From Tilletia caries (Eukaryota; Basidiomycota; Exobasidiomycetes; Tilletiales; Tilletiaceae): a stretch of DNA of 64,000 bases. This document shows, piece by piece, positions 10,963 through 22,927 of the stretch (positions are counted from its first letter, which is position 1; each line of letters opens with the position of its first letter). Below the pieces are notes generated by a model that saw nothing but the letters and a program-made list of their open reading frames with translations, was not told the DNA's origin and searched no databases. A program made the position numbers and the translations under genes. Where the stretch lies: positions 1,736,001 to 1,800,000 of the forward strand of contig JALUTQ010000004.1 in the NCBI GenBank assembly GCA_032718865.1. Direction: 5' to 3'.

Positions 10963-11594
10963 TGTTGGATATATGCATCATCCATGACACTTGGGTTGAG
11001 ACTGGTCTCACCTTTTAGTATAGTGGTAGAATGTTCACAACAGATTAAGAGTCTGATCGACTCTGTCGTGAGTTCGATTCCCGGTATCTCCAGACTTCTT
11101 TTTCCGACCATTTTCTTGTCGGGTGCTTGTCGGGTTTTTCCACAGCACGTGCTCCGGGTACTCCGGGCCGAAAGAGTCTCACCCCTAGTCCTATGGGGTC
11201 TCGCGTCTCAGACCAAAGGGTCATGATGATGAGAGGGAGTGTTGGATATATGCATCATCCATGACACTTGAGTCGAGACTGGTCTCACCTTTTAGTATAG
11301 TGGTAGAATGTTCATAACAGATTAAGAGTCTGATCGACTCTGTCGTGAGTTCGATTCCCGGTATCTCTAGATTTCTTTTCCGACCATTTTCTTGTCGGGT
11401 GCTTGTCGGGATTTCCACAGCACGTGCGCCGGGTACTCCGGGCCGAAAGAGTCTCACCCCTAGTCCTATGGGGTCTCGCGTCTCAGACCAAAGGGTCATG
11501 ATGATGAGAGGGAGTGTTGGATATATGCATCATCCATGACACTTGGGTCGAGACTGGTCTCACCTTTTAGTATAGTGGTAGAATGTTCACAACA
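10963..11594 (+). mobile_element. Miniature LTR element, tandem form with three LTRs, copy 2
   Basis: The structure is LTR (10963-11042), internal (11043-11239), LTR (11240-11319), internal (11320-11514), LTR (11515-11594). The outer flanks carry one perfect 5-bp duplication, GAGAC (10958-10962 and 11595-11599), so the three-LTR form either integrated as a unit or arose by LTR-LTR recombination after insertion. Both internal regions keep the primer-binding site and purine tract. The second internal copy has a few substitutions and a shorter T-run than the first. Confidence 0.9.
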
Positions 11595-11599
11595 GAGAC

Positions 11600-12427
11600 T
11601 GCACCTGTGACTCTGTGTGCCATGGAGAAAGGTTCAGCTAAAATTGAGATCAGGACACAGCGAGCAAAAAGACAGAGTCGAAGTGGATAGGCGTGAAGCT
11701 ATATGCCGAGCGTGCCATGCTGGAAAGGAAAGGGGTGGGGGAAGGCCGTAACTCACAACTCACTCGGCTGTAGCGTATATGCCTGCGTGACACAGCGGCG
11801 GGAGCGACTTCACTTCAAGACTGTTGTTTCGCGTGGGCGCATGGCTAGAGCTTGATTGACACCGGTCCGGGGACGACGCGTGCGTCCCGAGTGCTGAAAA
11901 AAGAGAAGAGGGAAAGGAAGAGCGGCCGGGCGGGAGCGGGGCAACCGCAAGTCGCGAGCAATGATGAAAGGGAGCTGCGCGAGAAGTCTGCGCGAGAAGT
12001 GAACAAAGCAATCAAGCAGGTCAGCAACAGAACCTGGGGGACGACCGGTCAATGGAAGACATACCAGTGCCGTTTGCGATTGCACTGCATATGGAGTCTG
12101 AGAGGCAACGACGAAGGTGTGGACAAGGTCTGGGCAAGGGGGGCCAAGGGCTGGGAGCCCGAAAGGAGAATCAACGGGGCGCGGGCGAGGTGAAGATGTG
12201 GTCGCCTGTTGGTGAACCTGCGAACCGTACCCGCCTTGATCTGTTGCTCCAGCTCAACTAAGGCACCACAACTGATGACGCAAGTAACGGGACATGTCAA
12301 TTCAAGGTTCAGATACAACCAGTGACCACAACCACGCGCTCACATGTATCAACTCACCAAAGCTAGATCACTGCCTGTTGTGCATCGGTCTAAGTTGCAC
12401 AATGTCGGTTAATAGATGTCGAACGAC
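11600..12427. other. No gene seen
   Basis: Open frames here are short and lack domains. The stretch lies between the tandem miniature element and the C-terminal end of the MULE gene, and may include part of the MULE element's flank. Confidence 0.35.
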
Positions 12428-15229
12428 CTACAGACGACTGACCAGCCCTGCTGCCGTATCTCGACTGCACGTGAAGGTCTGCCGATTAAGCTGAGAGCGC
12501 AACTCCTCTCCCAGAGTGTGAAGCCGGGCTATTTGGTCCAGTCCGCGCAACAGGGTCTGATCGCGCTCGATGCGGGTGCGCTCGATGTCACCCTGCGCAG
12601 CCTCTCCGACTCTGAGAGCAATCTCTTGCGATGCTGCTGCCGATATCGCCGAAGCAGCCTCTCCTCCGATTGCGTGGGAGATGGAGGGAAGTGGTGCAGG
12701 CGCTGAGAGTGGGGGTGAGGCCAATGTCGCCGAACCGTCCTCTCCAATTTCCGGAGAGGACAACGGCGAGGATGAGGGGAGGGGCAGTGGTGCTGGTGCT
12801 GAGAGCGCTGGGAGTGGGAGCGCAGCTCGTGGTGGAGGCGGCGCTGGAGGCCCGAGTGCTGCTGGTGCTGGGGGTCCGAGTGTTGCTGGTGCAGGGGGGG
12901 TCTGGCGGCGCTGCTGCTGATTGTGCCAGTGCTGGGGGAGGAGGAGGGAGTGGGAGAACTGCTAGTGCCGACGCTGGGGGTGGGAGCGCTGCTGGTGCTG
13001 GGGGGCCTGGGGGAGGAGGTGGTGGTGGCACCCGTGCTGGTGCTGCATCGGCAGCCGACCCTAAGACAGGTGGAGGGGCCGCGTTGATAGGCCCTCTGAG
13101 CGGAGCGGGGAGGTTGCCAACTTTGGGCTTCCTGGAAAAACTGCGCCAGAGGCAAACCAAGGACACGATGCGCGAGCCACATGTGCTTGCAGGGAAACGT
13201 CCGCATGCGGAACGCTTCGCAGGAGCAGGATACCAACTCGGCTTCGTCCGCAAGGACGTCCATGCGATGCTGAAGTCGGTATTCTTGACCAGATGACGAG
13301 AAAGACTTCACCGTGATGGAATCGTCTGTGTCATGGACCACCAACGCCTGAGCGTTCGAGAAGGTGACGGCGTCGGCGTGCTTCTTTGCGTCGCGATCCG
13401 CTTTACTCAGCGCGCACGACTGAAGGCCAAGGCAGACCCTCAGCTCGCTGGCTCGGTGATCTTGAATGCACTGCTTGAGTAGAAACCAAAGTAGGACGTC
13501 AACACCTTGTTTGCGCATGAGCCCGAGGTAGACGGACTTGAGCTGGTTGTGCCATGATTCAATGAAGTTGTTCGTGTCTACGCCCCGATGCGACATTGTC
13601 CGCCACGCTCTCGCCCACATCGCCCGTTGCGGGAGCCATTCCTTCTGAATATATGCTTGCCACGCGGGGCAGCAACTCCATGTCTGCAAGTACGCCGCTG
13701 CTTGCGTTTCGAATGCTGCCTGATCCGGAGCGTTCATCAAGACGATGAAAGATTCTCGAGCCTCCTTTTTGAGCCAGCTGGTTGGCAGCAATCTTTTGAG
13801 CGCCGCGGGTATGTTGCGAATGTCCGCGAACCTTCTTCTTGCTTTGATCTGACATTGCCTTCAACATATGCCAGTCGCAAAACAGGACCGTAGGAAGGTT
13901 GTCTGGCGGATATGCCATTCGTATGGCGCTGAGTTCCGTAGAAGAGCAATCGATCATTATCTGCTTCGGAATGAACCGCACTCGAGGATCTCTGCGGAGG
14001 GCTTGTAGCCAGAAAACAATGGGCTGAGCATGCTCGCCATTCGTCAGCATCAACGCGGCAGGAATTCCTCGCCCAGTGATTGAGCTGCGCACAACCAGGC
14101 TGTACAACCACACCTTCTCCTTATGTTCGAAGCCGAAGCACGTGTTGTGGGTCGCATCCAGGGAGACGATGCTGTCGTGGCCGTGCATCAGAAGCATTTG
14201 CTTTTGCCAACTGGTCATGAAGCAAGCCGCCCACGTGGCCTCGCCCACCGCACAAGGAATGTCCGTTTTCACTGCCGCCATACCACCCTCCTCCTCAATT
14301 TCGACCGCCCACTTTTGCAGACTCTCCTTGCGATCGGTGGCCTTCCGTGCGACTTTGAGTAGCTGCTTCCTCAGCTCGTTGTAGACGTCCATTCGTTTGA
14401 CGCGAAGAGCCTCCGGCAGCATCTCCGATCCATCCACTCCCTTCTCCAACCTCTCCAAATCCCCCTCGTCCAGCCTCAACAGGTTCCGAATAGCCTTCCA
14501 ATCTCTTCCCTCTGACACACGATCCCGAATCCAATGCCTAACCCGTGCAGGAAGTCTCGATTCCGCCATGCTGGCGATTGAGGTGACGGTGTGACCACTG
14601 TGAGCGTGTGACCATTTGACAAAGATGCGATCGTCGCCAAGTCGTTGCCACGAGACGAATCTTGCGCGGCAGTTCACCTTGATCGAAGGCAGCCGCTTTC
14701 GTTTCTTGGATGGGCTGAGATCGGTATTGCGCTTGGATGGTTCCGGCTTGCCTCCATGATCGCAATCGTGTCGATGCCTCCAAATGAGAAGATGAGACGG
14801 AGGCATTCGTCCAATGTCGTCCAGATGAGATATTTGCCGGGCGTTTCCGGCGGCTGCGCCTTCTTCCGCCTCATCTTCAGAGAACCCCGCAGTACCTCGC
14901 CCACGCGCAGCATCTTCCGCCAGCAGAGCCGACGCAACCCTGTCGTCCTCATCCACAATGCCATCCAGATCGTCTTCAACAGCTCCATCCGCACGTCTTC
15001 CTGTTGGAGTATCTCTTGAAGCTTCTGCGGCCGGAGCTACGTCGCTTCCGCCAACCTTGTCGCGTCTTTTGAGTATCCAAACGCCCGGTAACTCCGCCAT
15101 CCATGTTTGGTATTCCTTCTCGTTGTCCAATACCATCCATACGTTCCCTTTTTGATCTGGGGCAAAGGGGAGATGTTCTTGCAAGGATCTGCAGAGGCGC
15201 AGACTCACAGATCCAAGTGTATTCGCCAT
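12428..15229 (-). pseudogene. MULE-family transposase with SWIM zinc finger, one frameshift
   Basis: The likely start is the ATG at 15229 (MANTLGSVSLRL). The N-terminal region has a WRKY/FAR1-like DNA-binding stretch (about 14560-14720). The MULE core follows, with catalytic-type motifs SLDATHNT, MIDCSSTELSAI and FCDWHMLKAM. After KKKV one extra base (plus strand about 13828-13831, not in a homopolymer) shifts the frame. The new frame continues ADIRNIPAALKRLLPTSW through an NNFIESWHNQLK motif to a SWIM finger, CSCEAF..CKHMWLAH (about 13190-13230). Downstream, proline-rich low-complexity DNA is open in several frames. A coherent helical C-terminus (about 12430-12700) sits in a third frame, so the 3' end is uncertain. 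No terminal inverted repeats were identified. Confidence 0.85.
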
Positions 15230-15283
15230 GGGTGCGCAGGCGCGTGAGTCGTGACGCGTTTGCGCGTTCGCGTAGGAGCACAA

Positions 15284-15985
15284 GTTTGAGGAGTATTGAG
15301 GACGTGAGGAGACAGCGAGTACGCGCTGGCGGGCCGGAAAGAGCGAGAGGACCTATGGAAGGCAGGAGAAGGGATGCGGGACGCGTCCAGACGCGTCTGC
15401 TGCTCTCTCGTCTCATCTCATCTCAGCGTCACCACGTGACGGACAAGTTTGGCAGAGAGCGCAAATCGCCGAACCTCCGGTTCGACGATATAAGCGCAGC
15501 CGAACAACCTCCAATACGTCATTGTTTTCAGACATGATTCCGCACCACGTAAAACGCTGCAGTTTTTGCAAGGCCCTTAAAACTCCTGCACAACAGGGAT
15601 GTTTTGAGAGAACCGTAAAATCATTGTAAAACAAATTATTACGAAGCGTTTTACACCGCTTAAAACAACCCCCATGGTAGTGGGTTCATCCGTGGATCCG
15701 GTCCCTTCCCCGCCCCGATCCCAAGCACGGGTCAATTTGTTCCTGATACCTTTCGGAACTGGCACACGCCCGGAAGCATGCTCAGCACTGCAACAGTGCA
15801 CTGTCAAACGCCGGCGGGAGAAGTAGATAGCCTTCGGTTCCATCGCCCAAACAAAGCTGGCACGGAACAAGCAGGAACGAGAGACGCGTGAGGCTTGCCC
15901 AGTGCCCTGCTGCGGGCTGCCCGTCACCTTCCTTATTCTTCCACTAATACACCGCCAACCTTTTTAAATGGTCTAGGGAGGGTGG
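15284..15985. other. MULE upstream flank, no gene
   Basis: This stretch is AT-richer around 15540-15670, with repeated AAAAC/GTTTT words, but shows no coding region or defined repeat. It may include the MULE promoter and terminal region. Confidence 0.35.
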
Positions 15986-15989
15986 CGAG

Positions 15990-16545
15990 CCTGAGAGGGT
16001 CTGAAGACTGTCAGTGAGCGGTATCTGAAGTCTTCTAGACCCCTTTTTTCAAAGAGTCTCTATAGTATTTTGCCAAAATAATCTTCAGACCCTCCCTGAG
16101 AGGGTCATGAGAGTGTCCTGCACATGGGAAGGTCCTCAAACCTTCCAAGGCGGAGGATCGTGGGACTCTCCTAAGCAAATGAGGATCCTAATATGGTCCA
16201 GATGAAGACCCACAGGGACCACTGAACTCTAAGAAGCCCCAGAACGGCGCGATTCACCTGCTGCCGCGTCGTGGAGATGTTGAGTGTGTTGTGGGTGCAG
16301 TATATATTGTCGCAGTGGGAGTTACAGCATTGTTTGAAAGTCACGATAGCGCAGTGATTAGAGGGTCTGATGCGAGAATGCAAGGTCTCGTGTTCGATCC
16401 CCGATCCAGTCAAGGAATATTTTTTTAAACAATTTTTGTCACGTATGACCACCTCCCAGGATATTTCGGGTCAGAGGGTCTCAGTCGCGGGCAGGAGTGG
16501 CTACATGGAGGGTCCATCTGTGAGACCCTCTCACGACATTTATGT
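15990..16545. mobile_element. Possible small inverted-repeat element carrying a tRNA-like segment
   Basis: The word TGAGAGGGTCT near 15993 is matched in inverted form by AGACCCTCTCA near 16531. Several GAGGGTCT/AGACCCTC words in both orientations lie between them, including the hairpin-like pair around 15996-16045. Inside is the tRNA-like segment at 16345-16412. No target duplication was found, so this is a weak call. Confidence 0.25.
16345..16412 (+). pseudogene. tRNA-like segment (degenerate tRNA or SINE head)
   Basis: GATAGCGCAGTGATTAGAG resembles a tRNA D-arm/A box, and GTGTTCGATCCCCGA resembles a T-arm/B box at about the right distance. A T-run follows at 16420. The acceptor stem pairs at only about four of seven positions and the anticodon arm is poor, so a functional tRNA is unlikely. 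Confidence 0.35.
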
Positions 16546-16599
16546 GAAGGGTCCCCAGGCCCTTACGATAGGTCGGCGGTGTAATCAGTCAGTATAATC

Positions 16600-17044
16600 A
16601 GTTCTGTCCCGCTCATTTATGCCAGCTCGCAGATCACAAATTCGCAGCAGGCGGCCGCCTCTGCAGACGCCCCGTTTCGCCTGTCGCCTATCGGCACGCA
16701 GTGCCGCCTGGCGGCCAGGCTCGAGTGCAGTGGGCAGTGGCGCGCGGCTCGAAGCCTCGAAGTCCCGGATGCCGTATGCCCTATGCCCCAATAATAATCG
16801 TCCCACCAGCCAGCTCACGATCTATCTCATTATTTGCCTCCCGCAGATCTGTAGGAAAGCTTCATCACCACGACACCACCTTATTCATTGCTGACCATCC
16901 ACACTCGCTTTCCTTCCCCTTCCCCCTCCTTCGGTTTCCAGCACCTGTTCTCCTGCCTACTCCCTCCATCTACAGTCTTTACTCTCCTCCTTCCTTCCTC
17001 TCACTCCCTCTCAGCTCACGCATCTCCCCAGCAGCACATCGACA
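16600..17044 (+). promoter_or_regulatory. Pyrimidine-rich promoter region of the SGNH esterase gene
   Basis: From about 16890 to the ATG at 17045 the plus strand is dominated by CT tracts (CCTTCCCCTTCCCCCTCC and similar). This is a common promoter/leader feature of basidiomycete genes. No TATA box at a fixed distance is obvious. Confidence 0.4.
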
Positions 17045-18399
17045 ATGTCTGCCTTCCGAATGTTCGCGGCCACCCTCATTGCGGCGGTTAACCTCCTTAC
17101 CCTCGCAAACGCACTGAACGTGCCCGCCAACGTGTTCTCCACCAGCGACCTTAAGGGTGCCGACACCCGCCCCATCAAGAACATCTACACTTTCGGAGAC
17201 TCTTACACAGGTGAGCTTTTTTCACGCACCCTCTGGCCTCGGTGGAATCGGGGTTGCGGTCTCTTAGGGGTCAGTGCAGCAGTGCAGCAGATGGGCAAGC
17301 TCAATTCATGACGGTGTGTTGAAGTCAGGATGGTGTGCAGTGGAAGGGCTAGGACGGCAACCGGAGGGTCAGGGTCGATCCAGGCGGGTTAGGGTTCATC
17401 CGCACCTATCGACATTCACTAACCAACATCTTCCATTTCTCCTACAGACAACTGCAACGCTGCCCGCTTCTGGCTCAAGGACAACGTCAATGCGCTCTTC
17501 CCCTTCCCCAGCTGCCTTCCCGCACCTATCGGCCGTGCCGACAACGGCCTGGCCTGGCCCGAGTACGTGGCAAAATACCGCCCTGATTGGGATGTCAAGA
17601 CATACGCTGTCAGGTGAGAGCGCCACGCCCCCCTTTTTCAACTAGTACAAGCCTTTCTTACCAACTTCTCCTTTGGCATACCTTTTTTACCTCCACCAGT
17701 GCCGCGACATGCGATGCCAAGCAGCAGAACCAGGGCAGTGTCGACATCGGCCAGCAATTGGAGCTGTTCCAGACCCGCTTCAAGACGGAGCTCTTCCCCC
17801 GCGGTCTGACCGACAACCCGAACACAACGGTGGCCACCCTCCTCATCGGCGGTAACGACCTCGCCCTGATCCAACAGAAGGCATGGGGCAAGCTCCCCTC
17901 CTACGCATCCAGCACGGGCACCAACGAGGATGTGTCCATGTGCATCAAGAAGCAGCTCGACGGCATGCACAAGCTCGGTTTCCGCCGCTTCGTCCTCTTC
18001 GAGCTGCCCCCTATCGACAAGGGTGAGATGCTCGGCAGCACAGCCGACCACGCCGCCTCCACCGCCGCCCTCATCCAGCGCAGGAACGCCCTCTCGTCCC
18101 AGTACGCCGCCGACTTGGTCAAGCAGTGGAACGACGGAAGCACCATCAGCGTCTTCCCCACCGTGAAGCTGTTGACCCCCATGGTGATGCTCAACTCGGC
18201 CTACGAGTTCAAGAACGGGCAGGGGAAGTACTGCAACGCCGTATGCCCCTCCCCATACGACTTCGCCTGGGCCGACGGACTCCACGTCTCGTTCCGCGCC
18301 TTCCAGCTCATGGCCAACGCCTTTGTCCGCTTCTTGGACCCCAACTGGAAGAGCGGTGCCATCTTCTCTGACGTGCCCGCCGGTCAACTCGGCTACTAG
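17045..18399 (+). CDS. Secreted SGNH/GDSL esterase (CE16-like)
   Basis: Three exons, 17045-17210, 17448-17613 and 17700-18399, join in frame to 343 residues. Both introns are GT..AG (gtgagc..cctacag and gtgaga..ccaccag). Residues 1-24 form a signal peptide. Block I is FGDSY (residues 51-55) with the catalytic Ser. GGND near the middle supplies the oxyanion Gly/Asn of block III, and DGLHVS near the C-terminus supplies the Asp-His of block V. The family hydrolyses acetyl or short acyl esters on plant polysaccharides or other substrates. The exact substrate cannot be read from the sequence. It is probably secreted and acts outside the cell, and it is the first intact host gene after the left transposon block. 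Confidence 0.9.
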
Positions 18400-18919
18400 G
18401 TGTTTCCCGCAGTTTCGGAAATGCATCTGGGCGTCGGGCGACATAACCCGTTCGTTTTCTTGCCCACCTTTTTATATACTTCACTCTGCGCTCTTCGCGT
18501 CGCCTAATTCATGCTTGTTAATATTTGCTCGCTCAGCCGTAAGTAGATACGAGGGGCCGCCTGAACAGGCAAGCTTGCAAGTCTCGTCGAGAGCAGCACA
18601 AGCCTTGCCGTGCCGTGCTGGAAACACCTGCTTCCCAAATGTCATCTCGATTCAGAAATGTCACAAGATGGTTTCCTTTCGCGAAGAAGCATCCCAGGGC
18701 TTTGCTCGGCATGGTACACGAAGAGAGAGTGGTTCAGAGAAAGATGGATGATAAGGGACGAGACGGAGAGCGAGAGCGGGGTGACGGGAAGGGCACCAGG
18801 CACCAAGGATAGAGGTCATTGGGGCTCGTGAGGAGAATGTGGCGACAGAGCAGTGTTCGAGGGGGAGTCCCTGGGGAGACAGACGTTGCAACGCGTTATG
18901 GAGGAGCGATGTGCGTGCA
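18400..18919. other. Convergent 3' intergenic region
   Basis: This lies between the SGNH esterase stop and the Ypt6 stop, both genes pointing toward it. Short open frames are present but none has a recognisable domain. Confidence 0.5.
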
Positions 18920-20065
<1,146 letters not shown>

Positions 20066-20556
20066 TGTGAGAGCGGGCGATGTATGTATGTGCTATTGTA
20101 TGCGTGTGTGCTGATGGACGGCTTGTGCGTGCTGGGTGCTGACCGACGAGATGGGAAGCTCCTTGGTAGTGTATGTGCTCGTCTGCGCTGGATCGTTGAG
20201 GCTGAGGCTGAGACTGACTCTGCTCGCGCCTGCTACCGTCTGCGTTGCTGCTGCTGGCTGTCGTTGCTGTCGTCTTCTATGTGATATCTGCGCGGGATGC
20301 TGCGGTGAATGGTGATAGTCTTGCGAAGGTCGCGTTGGAGGCCAGGAACCGCGGCTCCAAAGCCAGTTTACCGCTCGGCAACCTCGGATCTCGGACCGCA
20401 CAGCCGCAACCCGCACAGTCCTCCACGACGCTCACTGGGAGTGTTAAATGTACGGGGCCCGCCTCACGGAAACTCTGCCCGTTGGCTGGTCAGAGGAAGG
20501 GAAACAGCAAAGGCAAATGTGCATTCAATTCCGGAGCCCACATGAGTCCGGTAACT
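20066..20556. other. Ypt6 promoter and 3' region of the J-domain gene
   Basis: This is the spacer between the Ypt6 start and the upstream, same-strand J-domain gene stop. No additional gene is supported. Confidence 0.5.
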
Positions 20557-22079
20557 CTATGCGTTGGCAGATACAGCGCTCGCAGGTGCTTTGTCCTGCT
20601 GTGGTCCCCCAGCCTGAGAGCTCGCCGATCTCGACGTCTTCGCCGCCGCTCTACTCCTCTCCGCAGATTTGGCACTCTCAACTTTTACCATCTCCCTCAC
20701 CACGGGCGCCGCCTCTAGTCGGAGATAGAAGATCCGATCCGCCAGAAGCTTGATCCATGTCTGTTGAGCGTTGGTGAGCGCCGTAGGTCCACTTTCTGAT
20801 GAGGTGGTCGTCTTTCCGGACTTGGAGGCGGCATGAATCGCGGCAGCGGACGCGGCGGCCTCGGGGAGCGTCTTTGCTGACGGTTTTGTCGAGGCGCGGA
20901 ATGGTTCCAATCTAACAACGTCATTGGGAGATTCAGTTTGAGTTGAAGCAGGGTGCCAACACAGCGCGACGTGGACTTCGTAACAGATGAGTACTCACTC
21001 TTTGACCAAAAGACCTCCAGCCTCCGCCTCTGCCGCCCTGCTCAGCATTTTGATCCCCTCCGACAAAGCCAGAGCGGCCTCCTCAAGTTGTTGCTTCTCT
21101 GCCGCATTCGCAGGACCATATTGCCGCGGTGGGAAGAGCGGACCGAGCTGGGCAAAGGCCATGATGAGTGCAGTATAGAAGTGGTGCAGGATCGTCACAT
21201 ATTCGCGCGGGGTCATCAGCGGGAACAAGTTCGCCAAGAGCTTCGGTCGGACTGGTCTTGAAAGCACGTAGTACTCGATGGCCGCAGTTGCAAGCGGGTG
21301 GCAGAATCGCCACTGCACCGGGGATAGAGGACAGGATCAGCCACTTCAACTGACTCATGAACAAGAAAAGCGGAAAGGAGAAACGTACGTAGCTGTCAAC
21401 TCGGGATCCGTGGATCCAGATCAGGACGGAGTGGAAGAGCGGATTGAACACGTAGAAGAGGATGCTCTCCTTGAAGCCGTGCTGCATGTATTCGCGCAGC
21501 GTCTTGGGTTCCCTCCAGTCCAGCACAGAGGGTCCAAATCTGTAGATAGAAGAAAGCAAACAGAAACGCGTTCAGAACCAGCCATTCACACCGGGCGGCG
21601 GCGGCCTTTGAGGCAAGAATTCCATCTCACCTGTCGTATGCAAAGCGCGTCATTGGATCCACAAGAGTATCATGCGCCTTCCGCACCAGCAAGAAGTACG
21701 CCTCACCCGTGTCTCGATTCGCATCGGTGAGCTTGTCCGGGTGGTACTGCCGCGCCAACTTGCGGAAACTCTTCTTGACCGCATCGGCATCGTCGTCGTA
21801 CGCTATGCCCAACAGCGCGTAGTGATTCGGCACCTCCGGATGGAACACGGCCACGAGGGCGCCCAGCAGCGAGTACAGCAAGTAGGCGCCTACCACAAGG
21901 GCGCGCGCATATCTCTGATGATCGGCCGCCTGTGCGGGCGTCTTTGGTTGCGCGATGAACCGGGTTGAGTACGCAAAGCGGAGCGCGACCGCGGTCCCGA
22001 TCACAGGGAACACCGACCAGGCGATGAAAGGCGTCAGGACGTTCGACTCATCGGCAGCGGCACGGAGAAGCGACCACAT
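20557..22079 (-). CDS. Membrane-anchored J-domain (DnaJ/Hsp40) protein
   Basis: Four exons, 21631-22079, 21389-21539, 20999-21312 and 20557-20911, sum to 1269 bases, 422 residues. Two N-terminal hydrophobic segments (about residues 14-34 and 59-79) are followed by a J domain (about 85-150) with the Hsp70-stimulating HPD tripeptide in RQYHPDKL (113-115). After it, FNPLFHSVLIWIHGS may be another membrane-associated segment. The C-terminus is Ala/Ser/Lys-rich. The layout suggests an ER-membrane Hsp40 that recruits Hsp70, similar in outline to Sec63/ERj proteins, but I do not see a Brl domain. The start is chosen because no earlier in-frame ATG exists in the exon. Confidence 0.87.
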
Positions 22080-22927
22080 GGTTGCTGCTGGGCGAGGAAG
22101 GGACCGCTGCGTCGAGCTGTATGGCTGCAGACAGTATGATAGTCCTCCGCGTGCGTCGCGCTCTCGTCTTCCAGCCCCGAAGCGTTCCCATGTGATTATA
22201 TTTTTTTTTATATTTTTTTTTGATTCATACGCTGACCCAGGCCGTGGAGGCCTATGCAGGGAAGAGAGAAGATCATACAACAGGAGGAGTTAAGAGTGAG
22301 GACGATGTTGGAGGAGAGGTCGCAGCCAAAGGCGGGAGGGGGATCTGAAGGAAGTGGGGATGCTGCGCACAGCGGGATCATATGAGAATACCAAACGTAC
22401 TCTATGCTGCATGTTTGAGCGCCATTGTGGGAGATGTGTCGTAGCCGGCGTACCAGCTACAAGTCCGAGGGAAGGTTGCCAGGGGACGTCAATTCGTCAT
22501 TTTTGGCAAGCGCGTCTCGCCATGCGCGTCGATGTGCGCATTGCTCGTCGTCTGCCTTGTGCGCCTCGCCGCAGTTGGAGCAGCGGAGGCCATGTGATTA
22601 CCATGTGATTATTTTACCCGCGAAAACCTCGCAAGTGTTGTTCTCTGGTCCCTTGGGCTCACAAGAACAGGCTGGACGCTGGAGGAAGGACGGGGACAAA
22701 GACGATGCTCTATTTCTCATGCTGTGCGCTGTATGGAATGTATGTATGGTGTGCTGTAGATCAAGTACAAAACGAAACGTTTCCCCCGTGCCGAACTGCG
22801 GTGATGATGGCGGTGATGGCGATGATGTTAGATGATGGTGGGTGACGAGGGTGACGATGATAGCGATGAAGATGATGAATGTTGGTTTATACAAGGCGTG
22901 CTGCCAGGAGCATCGCCTGGCGTCTTG
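22080..22927. other. Intergenic, AT-rich tracts
   Basis: T-runs occur at about 22200-22222, and GATGATGG-type short repeats at about 22800-22880. No gene is supported. Confidence 0.45.

Noticed and set aside
12588..13253. Separate proline-rich gene on the minus strand
   Set aside because: It overlaps the MULE 3' region and is open only because the DNA is a GC-rich low-complexity repeat. All six frames are open there.
17638..18444. Minus-strand 268-codon open frame
   Set aside because: It mirrors exons and introns of the SGNH esterase gene, whose motifs are on the plus strand.
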